A stretch of DNA of 64,000 nucleotides from Nitrobacter sp051912485 (GTDB lineage Bacteria; Pseudomonadota; Alphaproteobacteria; Rhizobiales; Xanthobacteraceae): positions 372,001 to 436,000 of the forward strand of contig NZ_CP196822.1 in assembly GCF_051912485.1 (NCBI RefSeq), read 5' to 3'. Each line of letters begins with the position of its first letter. Position 1 is the stretch's first letter. A model generated the notes under the pieces. It had not been told where the DNA came from and searched no databases. It saw only the letters and a list, made by a program, of their open reading frames with translations. Position numbers and translations under genes: made by a program. Shown here piece after piece: positions 52,118 to 60,889 of the stretch.

Positions 52118-52534
52118 TCATCGCCACGAGCCGCCTATTCCCATTCTGGGTGAGCTACCCATCCTTTGCGAGATCCCTACGCTTGGCCCGATCAGCCGTC
52201 GCCGGAACGTACCTCGGGTGGATCCAATGAATCCTCCGCCGTCCCACCAGCCGCCGTATGAAGTATCTGGATAGGGCGCATAGGCGAGAGCCGCCCCCTG
52301 AAGCTTGAGGCGCTCCATCTCGAGGTCGACTCGCTGCTTCTCAATCGCGAGCTGTTTTTCCGTCTGCATGCGTTCCCATGTGCGCTGGTTTCGTGCTTGT
52401 AGATCGGCATCGTCGAGAAGCTCGCCACCGGGGCCGTAGACGTGCTGTATGTCGCCGCTGATAACTCGGACCTGCTGGGCAAAACAGGGCGATGCCAGTG
52501 CCAGGGAGGCCGCAACCAAGGTAACTCTCATCAT
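52118..52534 (-). CDS. secreted coiled-coil protein, 138 aa
   Basis: AGGAGTTCTCAC precedes ATG 52534. Residues 1-20 (MMRVTLVAASLALASPCFAQ) are a signal peptide. Then comes a helical segment with heptad-like spacing (WERMQTEKQLAIEKQRVDLE, MERLKLQG) and a Gly/Arg/Trp-rich end. It is probably periplasmic; family not known. The frame ends in sequence with no clear terminator. Confidence 0.65.
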   Translation of the reverse strand: MMRVTLVAASLALASPCFAQQVRVISGDIQHVYGPGGELLDDADLQARNQRTWERMQTEKQLAIEKQRVDLEMERLKLQGAALAYAPYPDTSYGGWWDGGGFIGSTRGTFRRRLIGPSVGISQRMGSSPRMGIGGSWR

Positions 52535-52607
52535 GTGAGAACTCCTTCTGTCCTGATCCACCCGCGTCATTTTAATAATATTTTCCTTTGTTGGTTCCTG
52601 TTCCAGC

Positions 52608-53702
52608 TGTCCCTGTCGGAAACCTAATTCGGCTGGCAACTGAGGCCGAATCGCGCAATGCTTCGGCCTTATGAGAGAAGCTTGCAGCCTGGTCTGGTTG
52701 GCGCTGGTCGGATTGTTCCGGTCGCGGGCCTCGCTGGAAGCCGAGATACTGATCCTTCGTCATCAGCTTAACATCCAGCGACGTCAATCACCGAAGCGGC
52801 TGAATTTCAGCACTTTGGATCGGTTGATATTTGCTGGGCTGTATCGTTTGGCGCCAAGTGTTCTAGGGGCTCTGGCGATTTTGAAGCCTGAGACGGTGAT
52901 CCGCTGGCATCGTGCCGGTTTCAGATCGTATTGGCGCTGGAAATCGAGGCATCGCGGCGGCCGACCGACGGTGCCGCTGGAAATACGCGAGCTGATCCGC
53001 GAGATGAGTGTCGCCAATCCACTGTGGGGAGCGCCACGAATTCATGGCGAGTTGCTCAAGCTCGGCATCGACATCGGACAGACCAGCGTGGCCAAGTATA
53101 TGGCCAGGCGGAGAGGCCCGCCGCCCCAAGGTTGGAAGACGTTCCTCCGCAATCATGCCGACGGCATCGCGGCGATGGATCTGTGCGTCGTACCGACGAT
53201 CTCATTTCGCTTGCTCTATGGCTTGTTAATCATGGGGCATGGTCGACGACAGGTTTTATGGTTTGGCGTGACCGCGCATCCGACTGCAGAATGGATCGCA
53301 AATCAGATCACGCAAGCGTGCGGCTGGAAGCAGGCCCCTCGCTATCTGATCCGCGACCGGGACGGGGCCTATGGCGAAGTCTTTATTCGAAGAGTTCGAT
53401 CCATGGGCATTCGTGATCGACCGACGTCGCCGCGCTCGTCCTGGCAAAACGCATATGCTGAACGGCTGATCGGTTCGATCCGGCGGGAATACCTTGACCA
53501 TGTTGTTGTGTTCGGCGAGCGGCATCTTCGTCACGTGCTGCTGTCTTACATGAACTACTATAATGAGACGCGCACGCACCTGTCGTTGGACAAGGATGCG
53601 CCCCTATCGCGCACGGTTCAGAGAGCAGGGCGTATTCTTCGCCTTCCAATCCTAGGCGGGCTGCATCACCAATATATTCGGATTTGATTTGCGACAGGCA
53701 CA
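52608..53702 (+). mobile_element. rve-type IS, complete copy
   Basis: TGTCCCTGTCGGAAA and the reverse complement of the right end TGTGCCTGTCGCAAA are the terminal repeats. It is the only copy here with an unbroken transposase. Its first 250 bases differ from the other copies, while the last 700 are nearly identical to copy 2. Confidence 0.85.
52671..53687 (+). CDS. integrase-core (rve) IS transposase, 338 aa
   Basis: The protein starts MREACSLVWLALVGLFRSRA. A helix-turn-helix region (PTVPLEIRELIREMSVANPL, then GAPRIHGELLKLGIDIGQTS) precedes the rve catalytic core with DGIAAMDLCVVP, YLIRDRDGAYGEVF and AYAERLIGSIRRE. Overall it resembles IS3/IS481-type single-frame transposases. It can be the source of transposase for the degenerate copies. 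An Abi-C gene starts 58 bases after the element. Confidence 0.92.
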   Translation: MREACSLVWLALVGLFRSRASLEAEILILRHQLNIQRRQSPKRLNFSTLDRLIFAGLYRLAPSVLGALAILKPETVIRWHRAGFRSYWRWKSRHRGGRPTVPLEIRELIREMSVANPLWGAPRIHGELLKLGIDIGQTSVAKYMARRRGPPPQGWKTFLRNHADGIAAMDLCVVPTISFRLLYGLLIMGHGRRQVLWFGVTAHPTAEWIANQITQACGWKQAPRYLIRDRDGAYGEVFIRRVRSMGIRDRPTSPRSSWQNAYAERLIGSIRREYLDHVVVFGERHLRHVLLSYMNYYNETRTHLSLDKDAPLSRTVQRAGRILRLPILGGLHHQYIRI

Positions 53703-53759
53703 ACTGTTGCCCTCTTTGTCCGTCTAGCATGACGAAAGGCCCCGTGTTACTTGGGCTAC

Positions 53760-54527
53760 ATGTTCGACGACATCCCCGATACCCCTCTTGAGCAAGCCAG
53801 GATGATGGAAAACATCCTGGTCGCGGGGTGTGAGGGATATGATCGGTCGTCGTCGGGAATGTATGTTCAACTCCGTGGCCTGCTGTTAAGCGACGACGCT
53901 CTCAAGCCGCTGTTGCCCGGCTTCGTGAAAACCTGCCGCGACCTCAACCACTTTTGGTCGTACGTCAAAGGTCTGGACACAGGCTCAAGCGGACATTGGG
54001 CGAAGCGCAAACAACACGTCCGCGATGGACTAGCGCCGCTATTCGACTACCTTGAGCAGCGCAACCACGCGCCGGTCGATAACGTCGCGTCTGACGCCTT
54101 GAAGTCATACGACGCGGACGGGGTCCATGCTGTTTGGGGACGAGCTCTTGATCGTCGGCACTCCGATCCCGAAGGCGCAATCACTAGTGCGCGCACGCTC
54201 CTCGAAACGGTGTGTAAACATATTCTCGAAGAGACCGGCGAGGAATACGACGAGAAAGCCGACTTGCCCATTCTCTACAAAGCCGTAGCAACGAAGCTGA
54301 ATATTGCACCCACGCAGCACACCGAGGAATCTTTCAAACGAATACTCGGAGGCGCGGCCAATGTGGTCGAAGGTCTTGGATCGCTTCGCAACAGAGTTGG
54401 TGACGCTCACGGGAAGGGCAAAGCGGCCGTAAGACCGGGACCGAGACACGCGCAACTCGCGGTCAATTTCGCCGGAGCGATGGCGACATTTCTAGTAGAG
54501 ACGTGGAGCGAAAAGTCTCGCGCTTAG
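53760..54527 (+). CDS. abortive infection Abi-C-like protein
   Basis: ATG 53760 gives 255 residues; a TTG three codons upstream is possible. The C-terminal half matches the Abi-C domain: DPEGAITSARTLLETVCKHI, then TQHTEESFKRILGGAANVVE and LGSLRNRVGDAHGKGKAAVR, with a final helix HAQLAVNFAGAMATFLVETW. The N-terminal 120 residues are helical and unassigned. Abi-C proteins are linked to phage exclusion, but their activity is unknown. The IS at 52608 lies directly upstream, so the promoter may be disturbed. The next gene converges on it with a nine-base gap. Confidence 0.8.
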   Translation: MFDDIPDTPLEQARMMENILVAGCEGYDRSSSGMYVQLRGLLLSDDALKPLLPGFVKTCRDLNHFWSYVKGLDTGSSGHWAKRKQHVRDGLAPLFDYLEQRNHAPVDNVASDALKSYDADGVHAVWGRALDRRHSDPEGAITSARTLLETVCKHILEETGEEYDEKADLPILYKAVATKLNIAPTQHTEESFKRILGGAANVVEGLGSLRNRVGDAHGKGKAAVRPGPRHAQLAVNFAGAMATFLVETWSEKSRA

Positions 54528-54536
54528 ACTATGAGA

Positions 54537-55370
54537 TCATTTCGGCTCGGGGCCTAAATAAACTTCCCGAGCCCGTTTCACCGCTTTCGTCCAGTTCATC
54601 TTACTAACCGCGTTCGCATTAAAGTCGTGGGCTTCGAGGTGATCCAGAAGGCGCCTATGCCGAGCACGAATCATCTGCCATGTCGCCGCGTATTTCCCCC
54701 GGATGCGCGGCGACAACGATGTGTTGTGCATGTGGGTGTGAATGTTGCGTAGGTAGAGAAAACACTCCGCGAGGTTCCATTCAATTCCCTGTGGCGCAAT
54801 GAAAATTGAATCAACGGGGTAAGTGAAGTGGTCGGCGCTGATGTCATCGAGCCGCTGCATTAAGTGCACGAACTGACATTTCATGTCGTACGGCGTCGTT
54901 TGAAAAATGTCGCAGTCGGACAGCAGCGCGTTGTCGATGAATAGGCCGCAGCACTGAATGCCATGCTCAGCCTCGTACGAATCGACAAGGGTTTTTCCGT
55001 AGAACGCTTCAACATTCTTCATCTCGTTGTGGATGAACTGGCCGTGGCGGAGATATGCACGAAAATGCAGATCGAGTGGAAGAATGCGAAGGAAGAGGTC
55101 CTGAGCAAACTCGCACAGGTACATCACCAGATACTGACGATTACCAGGTGTCGTTGCGGGCAGTCGATTGTAAACAAGAATGGTGTCGGAGAAGACGATC
55201 GTTCTGAAAGCGTCGTGCTCATGAACGTTCAACGAGTCGATGATCCGATAGAGCTTTTCCACGTGCCCTTTCTTCCGCACCAAATCGCTGAAGCCAAGCA
55301 TGTCGATGTACAGAAGGTAGCGATCGTCGGTTGACGGAGTGATGCTGGTCTTTGACTTTTTAACACTCAT
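54537..55370 (-). CDS. class III cyclase-fold-like protein, 277 aa
   Basis: ATG 55370 follows GGTGAACTG. Residues 18-31 (YLLYIDMLGFSDLV) and 57-67 (RTIVFSDTILV) give two aspartates (about 23 and 62) in the positions of the metal-binding pair of class III nucleotidyl cyclases or related GGDEF-like folds. The C-terminal half (ECFLYLRNIHTHMHNTSLSP, then KYAATWQMIRARHRRLLDHL) is helical. Activity is not demonstrable from sequence. Together with the convergent Abi-C gene it may form an anti-phage locus. An unrelated enzyme with similar spacing cannot be excluded. Confidence 0.6.
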   Translation of the reverse strand: MSVKKSKTSITPSTDDRYLLYIDMLGFSDLVRKKGHVEKLYRIIDSLNVHEHDAFRTIVFSDTILVYNRLPATTPGNRQYLVMYLCEFAQDLFLRILPLDLHFRAYLRHGQFIHNEMKNVEAFYGKTLVDSYEAEHGIQCCGLFIDNALLSDCDIFQTTPYDMKCQFVHLMQRLDDISADHFTYPVDSIFIAPQGIEWNLAECFLYLRNIHTHMHNTSLSPRIRGKYAATWQMIRARHRRLLDHLEAHDFNANAVSKMNWTKAVKRAREVYLGPEPK

Positions 55371-55423
55371 CAGTTCACCAAGAGTATCGCCGTCGAACCC
55401 ACCGTACATCGGGCGTTTTACGC

Positions 55424-56150
55424 TCACGCATTGTTCCAGTAGTCGACCGTCTTGCTTAGAAACGTGTCGCACTTTTCCGAACGCCAGGTGACAGGCGAGG
55501 TTGCATGGAAAAGGTAGTGCAGATCGTTCGCGCAAGCGAATTTGCTTCGATCCGCTTTCCACAGCCAATCGAGGGTGTCGCGAAAGTTCTGCTGCTCCGT
55601 GCCTCCGAACCGATCGTTCGGAACGTTCGATAGAAGGCCCTCCAAGAAGTAGGATGGTGCGAGATCAGGCACAATGAGCTTCTTATCGATCATCGTGGCT
55701 GTCGCGTTCCCTCGCATGACGTAACGGGTTGGACGCGTCCGTCCCTTCCGTGAAGATCTTCGGTACGTCGCCGTCTTCGTACCAATTCCAGTATGGGAGT
55801 TCGAACGGCGTTGTCGCACCGGCTTCCTGTGCAGCTCGCTTCAGGGCCGCCTCGAAGAAGAAAGGAAGGGACGGTGCCAGGATATGAAGTGCTCCGCTAC
55901 GGAGATCGGCCGCAACGGATTGTTCTTGAAGCGCGTATGTTCGCATTGATTATAGGTGCCGCCGAGACCGCCCGGATCGTCGGTCGTGCCGTGTACGGCC
56001 GACCAGTAATACCAGCCTAACGGATCGTCGCGATTGGCCAGCGTTCGGGCTTTCATCTTGTGGAACACCGCGTGGGGCCGTTCTTGTCAATGGCGTCGAG
56101 ATGGAGCACGCATTTGATCTCTGCAGCGACTGTCACACGCAAGAAGGGTT
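55424..56150 (-). pseudogene. tyrosinase-like copper enzyme, multiply frameshifted
   Basis: In three phases the minus strand encodes AAEIKCVLHLDAID, then NRDDPLGWYYWSAVHGTTDD, EHFISWHRPFL (copper-site His residues) and AALKRAAQEAGATTPFELPY, followed by LAPSYFLEGLLSNVPNDRFG. The order fits the tyrosinase/hemocyanin family. At least three frameshifts occur (near 56080, 55860 and 55720), and the last His-rich motif is missing. Confidence 0.75.
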
Positions 56151-56354
56151 ATTTGCGGTTATGACGCGTGCCCAAAAATCTCGCGCGATAGTTGTCGGAT
56201 TACCTCGAACGATCGTAGTCGTCCGTGCTAACACGGTCATTTGATGAATCCCCGTAATGTTGCGGACGGGTGCCGATTGATGTTCATCGATGGTTCATCT
56301 GCCCCGTGAAAGATATGATGCGAGGGCGATATCTCTCATGATGGGAGAAACGTC

Positions 56355-56783
56355 ATGACCTCCACACCTAAAATTAAAAAGACGATTGCCGCTGCGCTCG
56401 CGGCTGCGTTTGTCACCGCTGGCGTGATGACTTGGTCCGGACCGGCCGAGGCGCGTTTCGGCGGCGGTGGCATGGGAGGCTTCCACGGCAGCATGGGTGG
56501 CGGCTTCCACGGTAGCGGCTTCCATGGTGGTGGCATGCGGATGGGCGGATTCGCCGGACGCCCGTTCGTACACTCGGGGTTTGCCACACACCGGGCCTTC
56601 TTTGCGGACCACCGCTTCCACCATCGCCGCTTCTTCTTCGGCCCCTCGTTCGCACTGGCAGCCTTTGGCGCGCCCTATTACTACAACAACTACTATGACG
56701 ATGATGGCTGCTATGTCGTGCGAAGGCGCCACATAAATCAATGGGGCTACGTCGTCGGCCACCGCGAGCTCGTGTGCTATTGA
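56355..56783 (+). CDS. secreted Gly/His/Phe-rich protein, 142 aa
   Basis: GATGGGAGAAACG precedes the ATG. Residues 1-33 form a signal peptide (IAAALAAAFVTAGVMTWSGP, then AEA). The mature part is Gly/His/Phe-rich (GGFHGSMGGGFHGSGFHGGG), and then a structured end with two Cys (DDGCYVVRRRHINQWGYVVG, ELVCY). Many rhizobial periplasmic or surface proteins share this plan. Function unknown. Confidence 0.75.
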   Translation: MTSTPKIKKTIAAALAAAFVTAGVMTWSGPAEARFGGGGMGGFHGSMGGGFHGSGFHGGGMRMGGFAGRPFVHSGFATHRAFFADHRFHHRRFFFGPSFALAAFGAPYYYNNYYDDDGCYVVRRRHINQWGYVVGHRELVCY

Positions 56784-56816
56784 GAAGCTGTTGCCGGAGA
56801 AGGGCGAGAGTTGCCT

Positions 56817-56990
56817 ATGCCCCGAAGTTCTCCTGGGCGGGGGAATCTTCTGAATTGCTGTCGTGGCTGCTTACGCGACGAATGCAGCGGTACTGAATTC
56901 CCTGATCGTGACCGAAACCGAGACTTGTGCCATTCCATCTGTCAAGCGGTCGGCTACCTGCCGAGAGCCGGCTTCGGCTTGGGTGTTTAG
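56817..56990 (+). CDS. candidate Cys-rich small protein, 57 aa
   Basis: ATG 56817 follows GGGCGAGAG. The product has six Cys, LNCCRGCLRDECSGTEFPDR and DLCHSICQAVGYLPRAGFG, without a signal peptide. The spacing CC-x2-C-x4-C ... C-x3-C might bind metal. It could be a chance frame; no homologue is known to me. The gene lies 34 bases after the previous one. Confidence 0.35.
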   Translation: MPRSSPGRGNLLNCCRGCLRDECSGTEFPDRDRNRDLCHSICQAVGYLPRAGFGLGV

Positions 56991-57102
56991 TCCTAAGAGC
57001 CGATCCGGAAAGGTGAGGTTCATGAGCAACAGCTTGGCCTGGTCAGTCGTTTGAGCATGATGCGGATCATGGCGAGGCGGACGATTTGCGATAGGGACAA
57101 CC

Positions 57103-57216
57103 AGCGCTTTCTGCTGGGCCCGCAAGTTTGAGGCGCTCGGCCATCAAGTGAAGGTCATCAGCCCGCAATATGTGAAGCCGTTCGTGCGGCGCCAGAAGAA
57201 CGACGGCAACTTCTAA
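57103..57216 (+). pseudogene. IS110-family transposase fragment
   Basis: The frame encodes FCWARKFEALGHQVKVISPQ and then YVKPFVRRQKNDGNF before TAA 57214. This is a conserved stretch of IS110-type DEDD transposases, in which the next residues would be DAxDAEAI. Nothing else of the element remains. Confidence 0.75.
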
Positions 57217-57255
57217 CTCGGCAACAATGCGCGCGGATACGTCCGCGTAGAGATC

Positions 57256-57420
57256 GCGTTTCATACTGGCCTTGCCTATGACTGGGACTGCGCGGCCGGG
57301 ATTGGCGGCGTGCATATGCCGCGTCGGGCAAGGTCTCTCAATTTGGTCAGGCTGATGGGTGCAAAATCTATCCCCGGGGTACCCTGGACAGGCCGGGTGC
57401 CTCGCCTGCGCGAAGAGGGG
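57256..57420. repeat. 170-bp dispersed repeat, copy 2
   Basis: Matches 51615-51785. It directly follows the IS110 fragment here, whereas copy 1 follows the palindromic element. Confidence 0.75.
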
Positions 57421-57676
57421 AGCGAAAATTATCTATGAGGCTAAAACCCCTATTAACTTTTTACTAAACATTTGAAATTCGAGCGGGTCGATAGTCGCCT
57501 TCAAACCGAACCGACATAGCCGCAGCAATCCATGTGAAAGCCTGCGGTTCCTATTCGACCAGCTCAATCGCTCAATAGCTTCGTAAGCGGTACCGATAGT
57601 GCGTCGGCAACCCGTCCGAACCGAATGGTGCGTGGAACGGCGGGGCCAAATTCAGGTAAAACGTGGGCGGTGCACA

Positions 57677-57720
57677 CAAAAAACCCGCCACCGGGTTCAG
57701 CGTCGGCAGCGGGTTTTTGT
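57677..57720. terminator. bidirectional terminator
   Basis: AAAAAACCCGC and GCGGGTTTTT pair over a 20-base loop that itself contains complementary bases, with A and T tracts outside. Confidence 0.65.
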
Positions 57721-57800
57721 ACGCAATACTGGCCTTCTCAGGCTGAAACTAGGTTCCCATAGTCTGGTGAACGTAGGGTAAAGAAGCCGGGGCCCGTCCG

Positions 57801-57833
57801 GGGCCGGATAATGCGCGGGGTGGGGCGGGTTCC
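57801..57833. repeat. dispersed GC-rich repeat, copy 3
   Basis: GGGCCGGATAATGCGCGGGG then TGGGGCGGGTTCC. See 11491 and 39441. Confidence 0.6.
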
Positions 57834-57889
57834 ATAAGCGGAACGCAGTTGCGAGCGTTTGCTTTGTACTCCGAATTGCTCCGCGTGAG

Positions 57890-58081
57890 TCACTCCGGCG
57901 GTGTCTGTGACTGCTTTCTGAGCGGCAGCACCATTTCCGCAATCGTCAGGATCGTCTCTAAGTCGCGCTGCATGACAGCCATGTCACCGCTTTGTAAGGC
58001 GACGCGCGCTAACGTTCGGATGTCAACCAAGGCTTCCTTGGGCTCTAATGGGGGTTCTCCGGTCGGCTTGGTGTCGCTCAT
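57890..58081 (-). CDS. conserved hypothetical protein, 63 aa
   Basis: GGAGG stands seven bases before ATG 58081. The product begins MSDTKPTGEPPLEPKEALVD and has a helical core (IRTLARVALQSGDMAVMQRD, LETILTIAEMVLP). No motif is recognised. It lies 31 bases after the PilZ gene on the same strand and is probably co-transcribed. Confidence 0.6.
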   Translation of the reverse strand: MSDTKPTGEPPLEPKEALVDIRTLARVALQSGDMAVMQRDLETILTIAEMVLPLRKQSQTPPE

Positions 58082-58112
58082 TGAAAAACCTCCGTGCCGC
58101 AGCGGTCTGCTG

Positions 58113-58352
58113 TCAATCGAACGCGACGCCAATCCGTTTTTTCTTGCGCCACACAATGTAACCGTGGCGACGCAGTTGCCGAGTCGGGACGCTTAGCGTG
58201 ATCTCGTGCGGAATGCCGACCGGGCTTGCGACTTCGAGGGCCGCGCCGGCGGCAGTTATGTTACGCACGGTGCAATCAATCCCGGCGCCGCCGAACTCGA
58301 TCGTTCCGGCTTTGAAGATGCGTAGTCGCGGCTCTGAACGGCGATCATCCAT
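58113..58352 (-). CDS. PilZ-domain protein, 79 aa
   Basis: ATG 58352 gives MDDRRSEPRLRIFKAGTIEF, with the PilZ RxxxR start (RRSEPR). It is followed by DCTVRNITAAGAALEVASPV, close to the [DN]xSxxG motif except that the Ser is replaced by Thr-Ala. Full PilZ proteins bind cyclic-di-GMP through these two motifs, so binding may be weak. Single-domain PilZ proteins are numerous in Bradyrhizobium. Confidence 0.8.
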   Translation of the reverse strand: MDDRRSEPRLRIFKAGTIEFGGAGIDCTVRNITAAGAALEVASPVGIPHEITLSVPTRQLRRHGYIVWRKKKRIGVAFD

Positions 58353-58488
58353 CCGGATGCATGTACCGCGAACTTCCTTGAACTTGATGAAAATGCACGT
58401 CAAAACCGCACAGTCGTCGGAAATGAATCGCTAACCATGTTCCGGCCGGGCGGCGGGAGGTGAGGGTCGGATTTCGAGGATCGTCCCG

Positions 58489-58812
58489 CTAGGACGGCTT
58501 CGGCATCCGTTGGCTAAGAACTGCGGCTAGGCGTTCCTCAAAGTCTTTTCGCTGCTCGTCCAGAGGCCGCTCGAACGTGTTGTCTTTAGAGACTATGCCA
58601 CGCGCTTCGTCGGCATCGATGCTATCCATATTGCAGTCCTTGAACGTGCATCCCGTGAACGCGATCTGCTCGGTCTCGGCATCCATCAACAATGTGCATT
58701 TGACGAAGATACACTCGTCGTATCGACGAAAGTTTATTTGGCTGCGGAAATCAAAAGTCTCAGCGTGAAAGACTTCATTCCACACCACTCGCTCTTCATT
58801 GATTTCGGACAT
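58489..58812 (-). CDS. hypothetical protein related to pentapeptide-like fold, 107 aa
   Basis: It contains FRRYDECIFVKCTLLMDAET and EQIAFTGCTFKDCNMDSIDA, which resembles a pentapeptide or beta-helix turn repeated twice. A helical tail (DEARGIVSKDNTFERPLDEQ) follows. A broken paralogue at 60890-61110 shares the second half. Function unknown. Confidence 0.6.
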   Translation of the reverse strand: MSEINEERVVWNEVFHAETFDFRSQINFRRYDECIFVKCTLLMDAETEQIAFTGCTFKDCNMDSIDADEARGIVSKDNTFERPLDEQRKDFEERLAAVLSQRMPKPS

Positions 58813-58874
58813 CTATGCCATTTTGTCTTTCGCCGGCTCGGTCGCGGTGCTGGCCCAACCTTGGCCAGTGGGCA

Positions 58875-59147
58875 TTATCGTGGTTCGGTTGACGGCTTGA
58901 TCTGAATTAAGCGAATCACATCAAAGAGCAAAACTATCAATTGAGCACGACCGTATACCGACAGGGCCATATTGAAGCGCGGCCGTCCACTGTGCGCGAA
59001 GCCGAACGCCGCTATGATCACGGCGGCAAGCGCGGTCAGGGCATTGATAAAAATGGCCTTGCCAATTGAGTCCGGCCCTCTCTTGGTGACGAGCCAAATC
59101 AGGCGCGATCCCAAGAAAACTGCCACCAGAGCCTGGATCAAAAGCAT
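58875..59147 (-). CDS. small membrane protein, 90 aa
   Basis: Three hydrophobic helices are visible: LIQALVAVFLGSRLIWLVT, AIFINALTALAAVIIAAFGF and YGRAQLIVLLFDVIRLIQI. The ends are charged. The plan is typical of small inner-membrane proteins. No family recognised. Confidence 0.6.
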   Translation of the reverse strand: MLLIQALVAVFLGSRLIWLVTKRGPDSIGKAIFINALTALAAVIIAAFGFAHSGRPRFNMALSVYGRAQLIVLLFDVIRLIQIKPSTEPR

Positions 59148-59236
59148 AGATGATTCCCCGAGGATTTCATCAGGTGAGCATGTCCGTGCGCTTCAACCAC
59201 TGATGTGGCTACCACCCGCGACTATCGTAGGATAGC

Positions 59237-59280
59237 TCACTTCCCTCTTGTGAGCCCGATCTCCACAAGGCGGCGGATGG
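59237..59280 (-). pseudogene. ribbon-helix-helix C-terminal remnant
   Basis: The minus strand encodes PIRRLVEIGLTRGK before TGA, the second helix of an RHH protein such as that at 14898. Nothing upstream matches. Confidence 0.4.
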
Positions 59281-59374
59281 GCCTGGGCTCGCGTCATGTT
59301 GCGCTGGCGGGCGCCGATTGCCGGGTATAAGTTAGATGTCAACGTTTGAAGCCGTTTCCACGAGGATGTTTCCG

Positions 59375-59686
59375 ATGCTTAAGACCAATCTTCTCGTCGG
59401 CGCGAGCCTGTTGTTCGCGTTTTCCGCTTCCGCCGCTCCGCTGCATCCGACGCGAGCGGTGACAGAAACCGTACCGCTGGTGCGCGCACATATGGTGTGT
59501 GACGACTACGGCAACTGCTATCGCACGCATCCTCGGCGCTACGTCGAACGCCGATACTACTACGATGACGATGCCGGCTACGAACCTCGCTACTATCGTC
59601 CCCGCTATTACGCCCCGCGCGTCGGCGTCTACAGCGGCTATGGATATTATGGTCCGTCATTCGGATTCAGCGTCGGCACGTGGTAA
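59375..59686 (+). CDS. secreted Tyr/Arg-rich protein with VCDDYGNCY motif
   Basis: ATG 59375 is chosen because GAGG lies nine bases upstream; an ATG at 59366 overlaps that site. Residues 1-20 (MLKTNLLVGASLLFAFSASA) are a signal peptide. The motif HMVCDDYGNCYRTHPRRYVE is followed by a Tyr/Arg/Pro-rich tail ending GPSFGFSVGTW. The plan matches the proteins at 12273, 42608 and 47400. Confidence 0.7.
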   Translation: MLKTNLLVGASLLFAFSASAAPLHPTRAVTETVPLVRAHMVCDDYGNCYRTHPRRYVERRYYYDDDAGYEPRYYRPRYYAPRVGVYSGYGYYGPSFGFSVGTW

Positions 59687-59845
59687 TTGCATAACCATTC
59701 CTGTCGGCGGGTCCAAGGGCGTCCCGCTGGCCTATGTCCATTGCCGCGACGACCTGCAAGGCGTAGCGTAAGCCAGTGAGCTGCGCGCCGGATCCAGTGC
59801 GTCCGGAAAAAGCGTCCGCGAGGCGGCTCGGGATAAATCTGGCCG

Positions 59846-60442
59846 TCAGTGTCCCAGCAGGTGCAATGCGTGCGGCGCAAACATTCCGATCGCTGTGACC
59901 CCGACCCCAGCGACCGCCAGCAGCCCCGATATCCACGCCAGCACAATCATGCCGGTGATGATGGCAGCCGACGCCAGCACGATCGCGATCTGGAACGCGG
60001 CCGACGCCAGCTCGAAGTGATGATATTTCGCCATCGCGAGATCCCGCGCGTCCTCGGCGTGTTTGGCGCTCTCAGCGAGTTGATCCTGTCCCTCGCCGGT
60101 ACTCGGCTCGGAACGATAGCGCGCCGCGGTCTCCTGCCACTCGTCGATCTGCTTTTGCAGCGCAGCCCTGGTCGCCTCGTCCTTCGCCAGCATGAGGCTG
60201 AGCTTGGCTTGATCGGCCTGGATTTGGACCGTGGTGCGACGGATGCTCTTGGCCTGGAAAAAGGCCCAGAGATTGGAAGACTCCACGTTCTTGCTGATCG
60301 ATTCGGTCTGGGCGCCCTTGCCCAGCGTCTCGGACAGCGCGAGGCAGAGCGCGATGACGGCGATCAGGAGCGCGATCTTCTTGTTCTCTCCCGACGCATG
60401 ATGCGTTTGCTCGGCTTGTTCCATGCTTTCGTGCGCGCTCAT
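59846..60442 (-). CDS. DUF4337 membrane protein
   Basis: GGAGAGGACC precedes ATG 60442; a longer frame to 60508 lacks a site. The 198 residues include a first membrane helix (KKIALLIAVIALCLALSETL), the family block NLWAFFQAKSIRRTTVQIQA, a coiled-coil middle, and two C-terminal helices (AFQIAIVLASAAIITGMIVL and LLAVAGVGVTAIGMF). DUF4337 proteins are inner-membrane proteins of unknown function, common in alpha- and betaproteobacteria. Confidence 0.85.
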   Translation of the reverse strand: MSAHESMEQAEQTHHASGENKKIALLIAVIALCLALSETLGKGAQTESISKNVESSNLWAFFQAKSIRRTTVQIQADQAKLSLMLAKDEATRAALQKQIDEWQETAARYRSEPSTGEGQDQLAESAKHAEDARDLAMAKYHHFELASAAFQIAIVLASAAIITGMIVLAWISGLLAVAGVGVTAIGMFAPHALHLLGH

Positions 60443-60889
60443 GGTCCTCTCCCGCGGCGGTTTGACGGCCCACGATTGACCGGCGGCTTTTCCCGTGCAA
60501 GTGGCCAACCGGTATCGGAAGCGAGTTTCCTGTAGCGCTGAATCCGGGATGTCACGCGCGGGGTGCGTGAGGAGCCTACCTTTCGCGAATTACAACAGCT
60601 TGTCGGCAAGATTCGCGCGGACAATAAAATCGCGCGTCATTTCCGCGCCCTCAGCCCGATCTCTACGAGGCGGCGGATAGCCTTAGCCGATGAAGCCGCG
60701 ATGGGGCTTTGGAATTAGGCTTGATGCGAGCGGTTCGTGGTTAAGGACGACGCCGGGCGGTGAAGAGCCAACGAGCAGCCGCCAAGATGACGGATCGTCG
60801 CATGGTTTCTCCGGTGATCTTTCGGATATGCTCAGAGGGCCGGGAGGCGTCCGGCAAGGGACTGCCGGTCTGCCCCCTTCTTTACGGAT
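60443..60889. other. intergenic with remnants
   Basis: It includes a minus-strand RHH-type remnant near 60637-60690 (AKAIRRLVEIGLRARK) and a diverged repeat (60806-60905) shared with 14087-14190. No intact gene. Confidence 0.4.

Larger units (their letters stand above)
57217..57889. other. repeat-containing intergenic region
   Basis: Holds the second copy of the 170-bp repeat (57256-57420), a terminator (57677-57720) and the third GC-rich dispersed repeat (57801-57833). No gene is supported. Confidence 0.45.
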
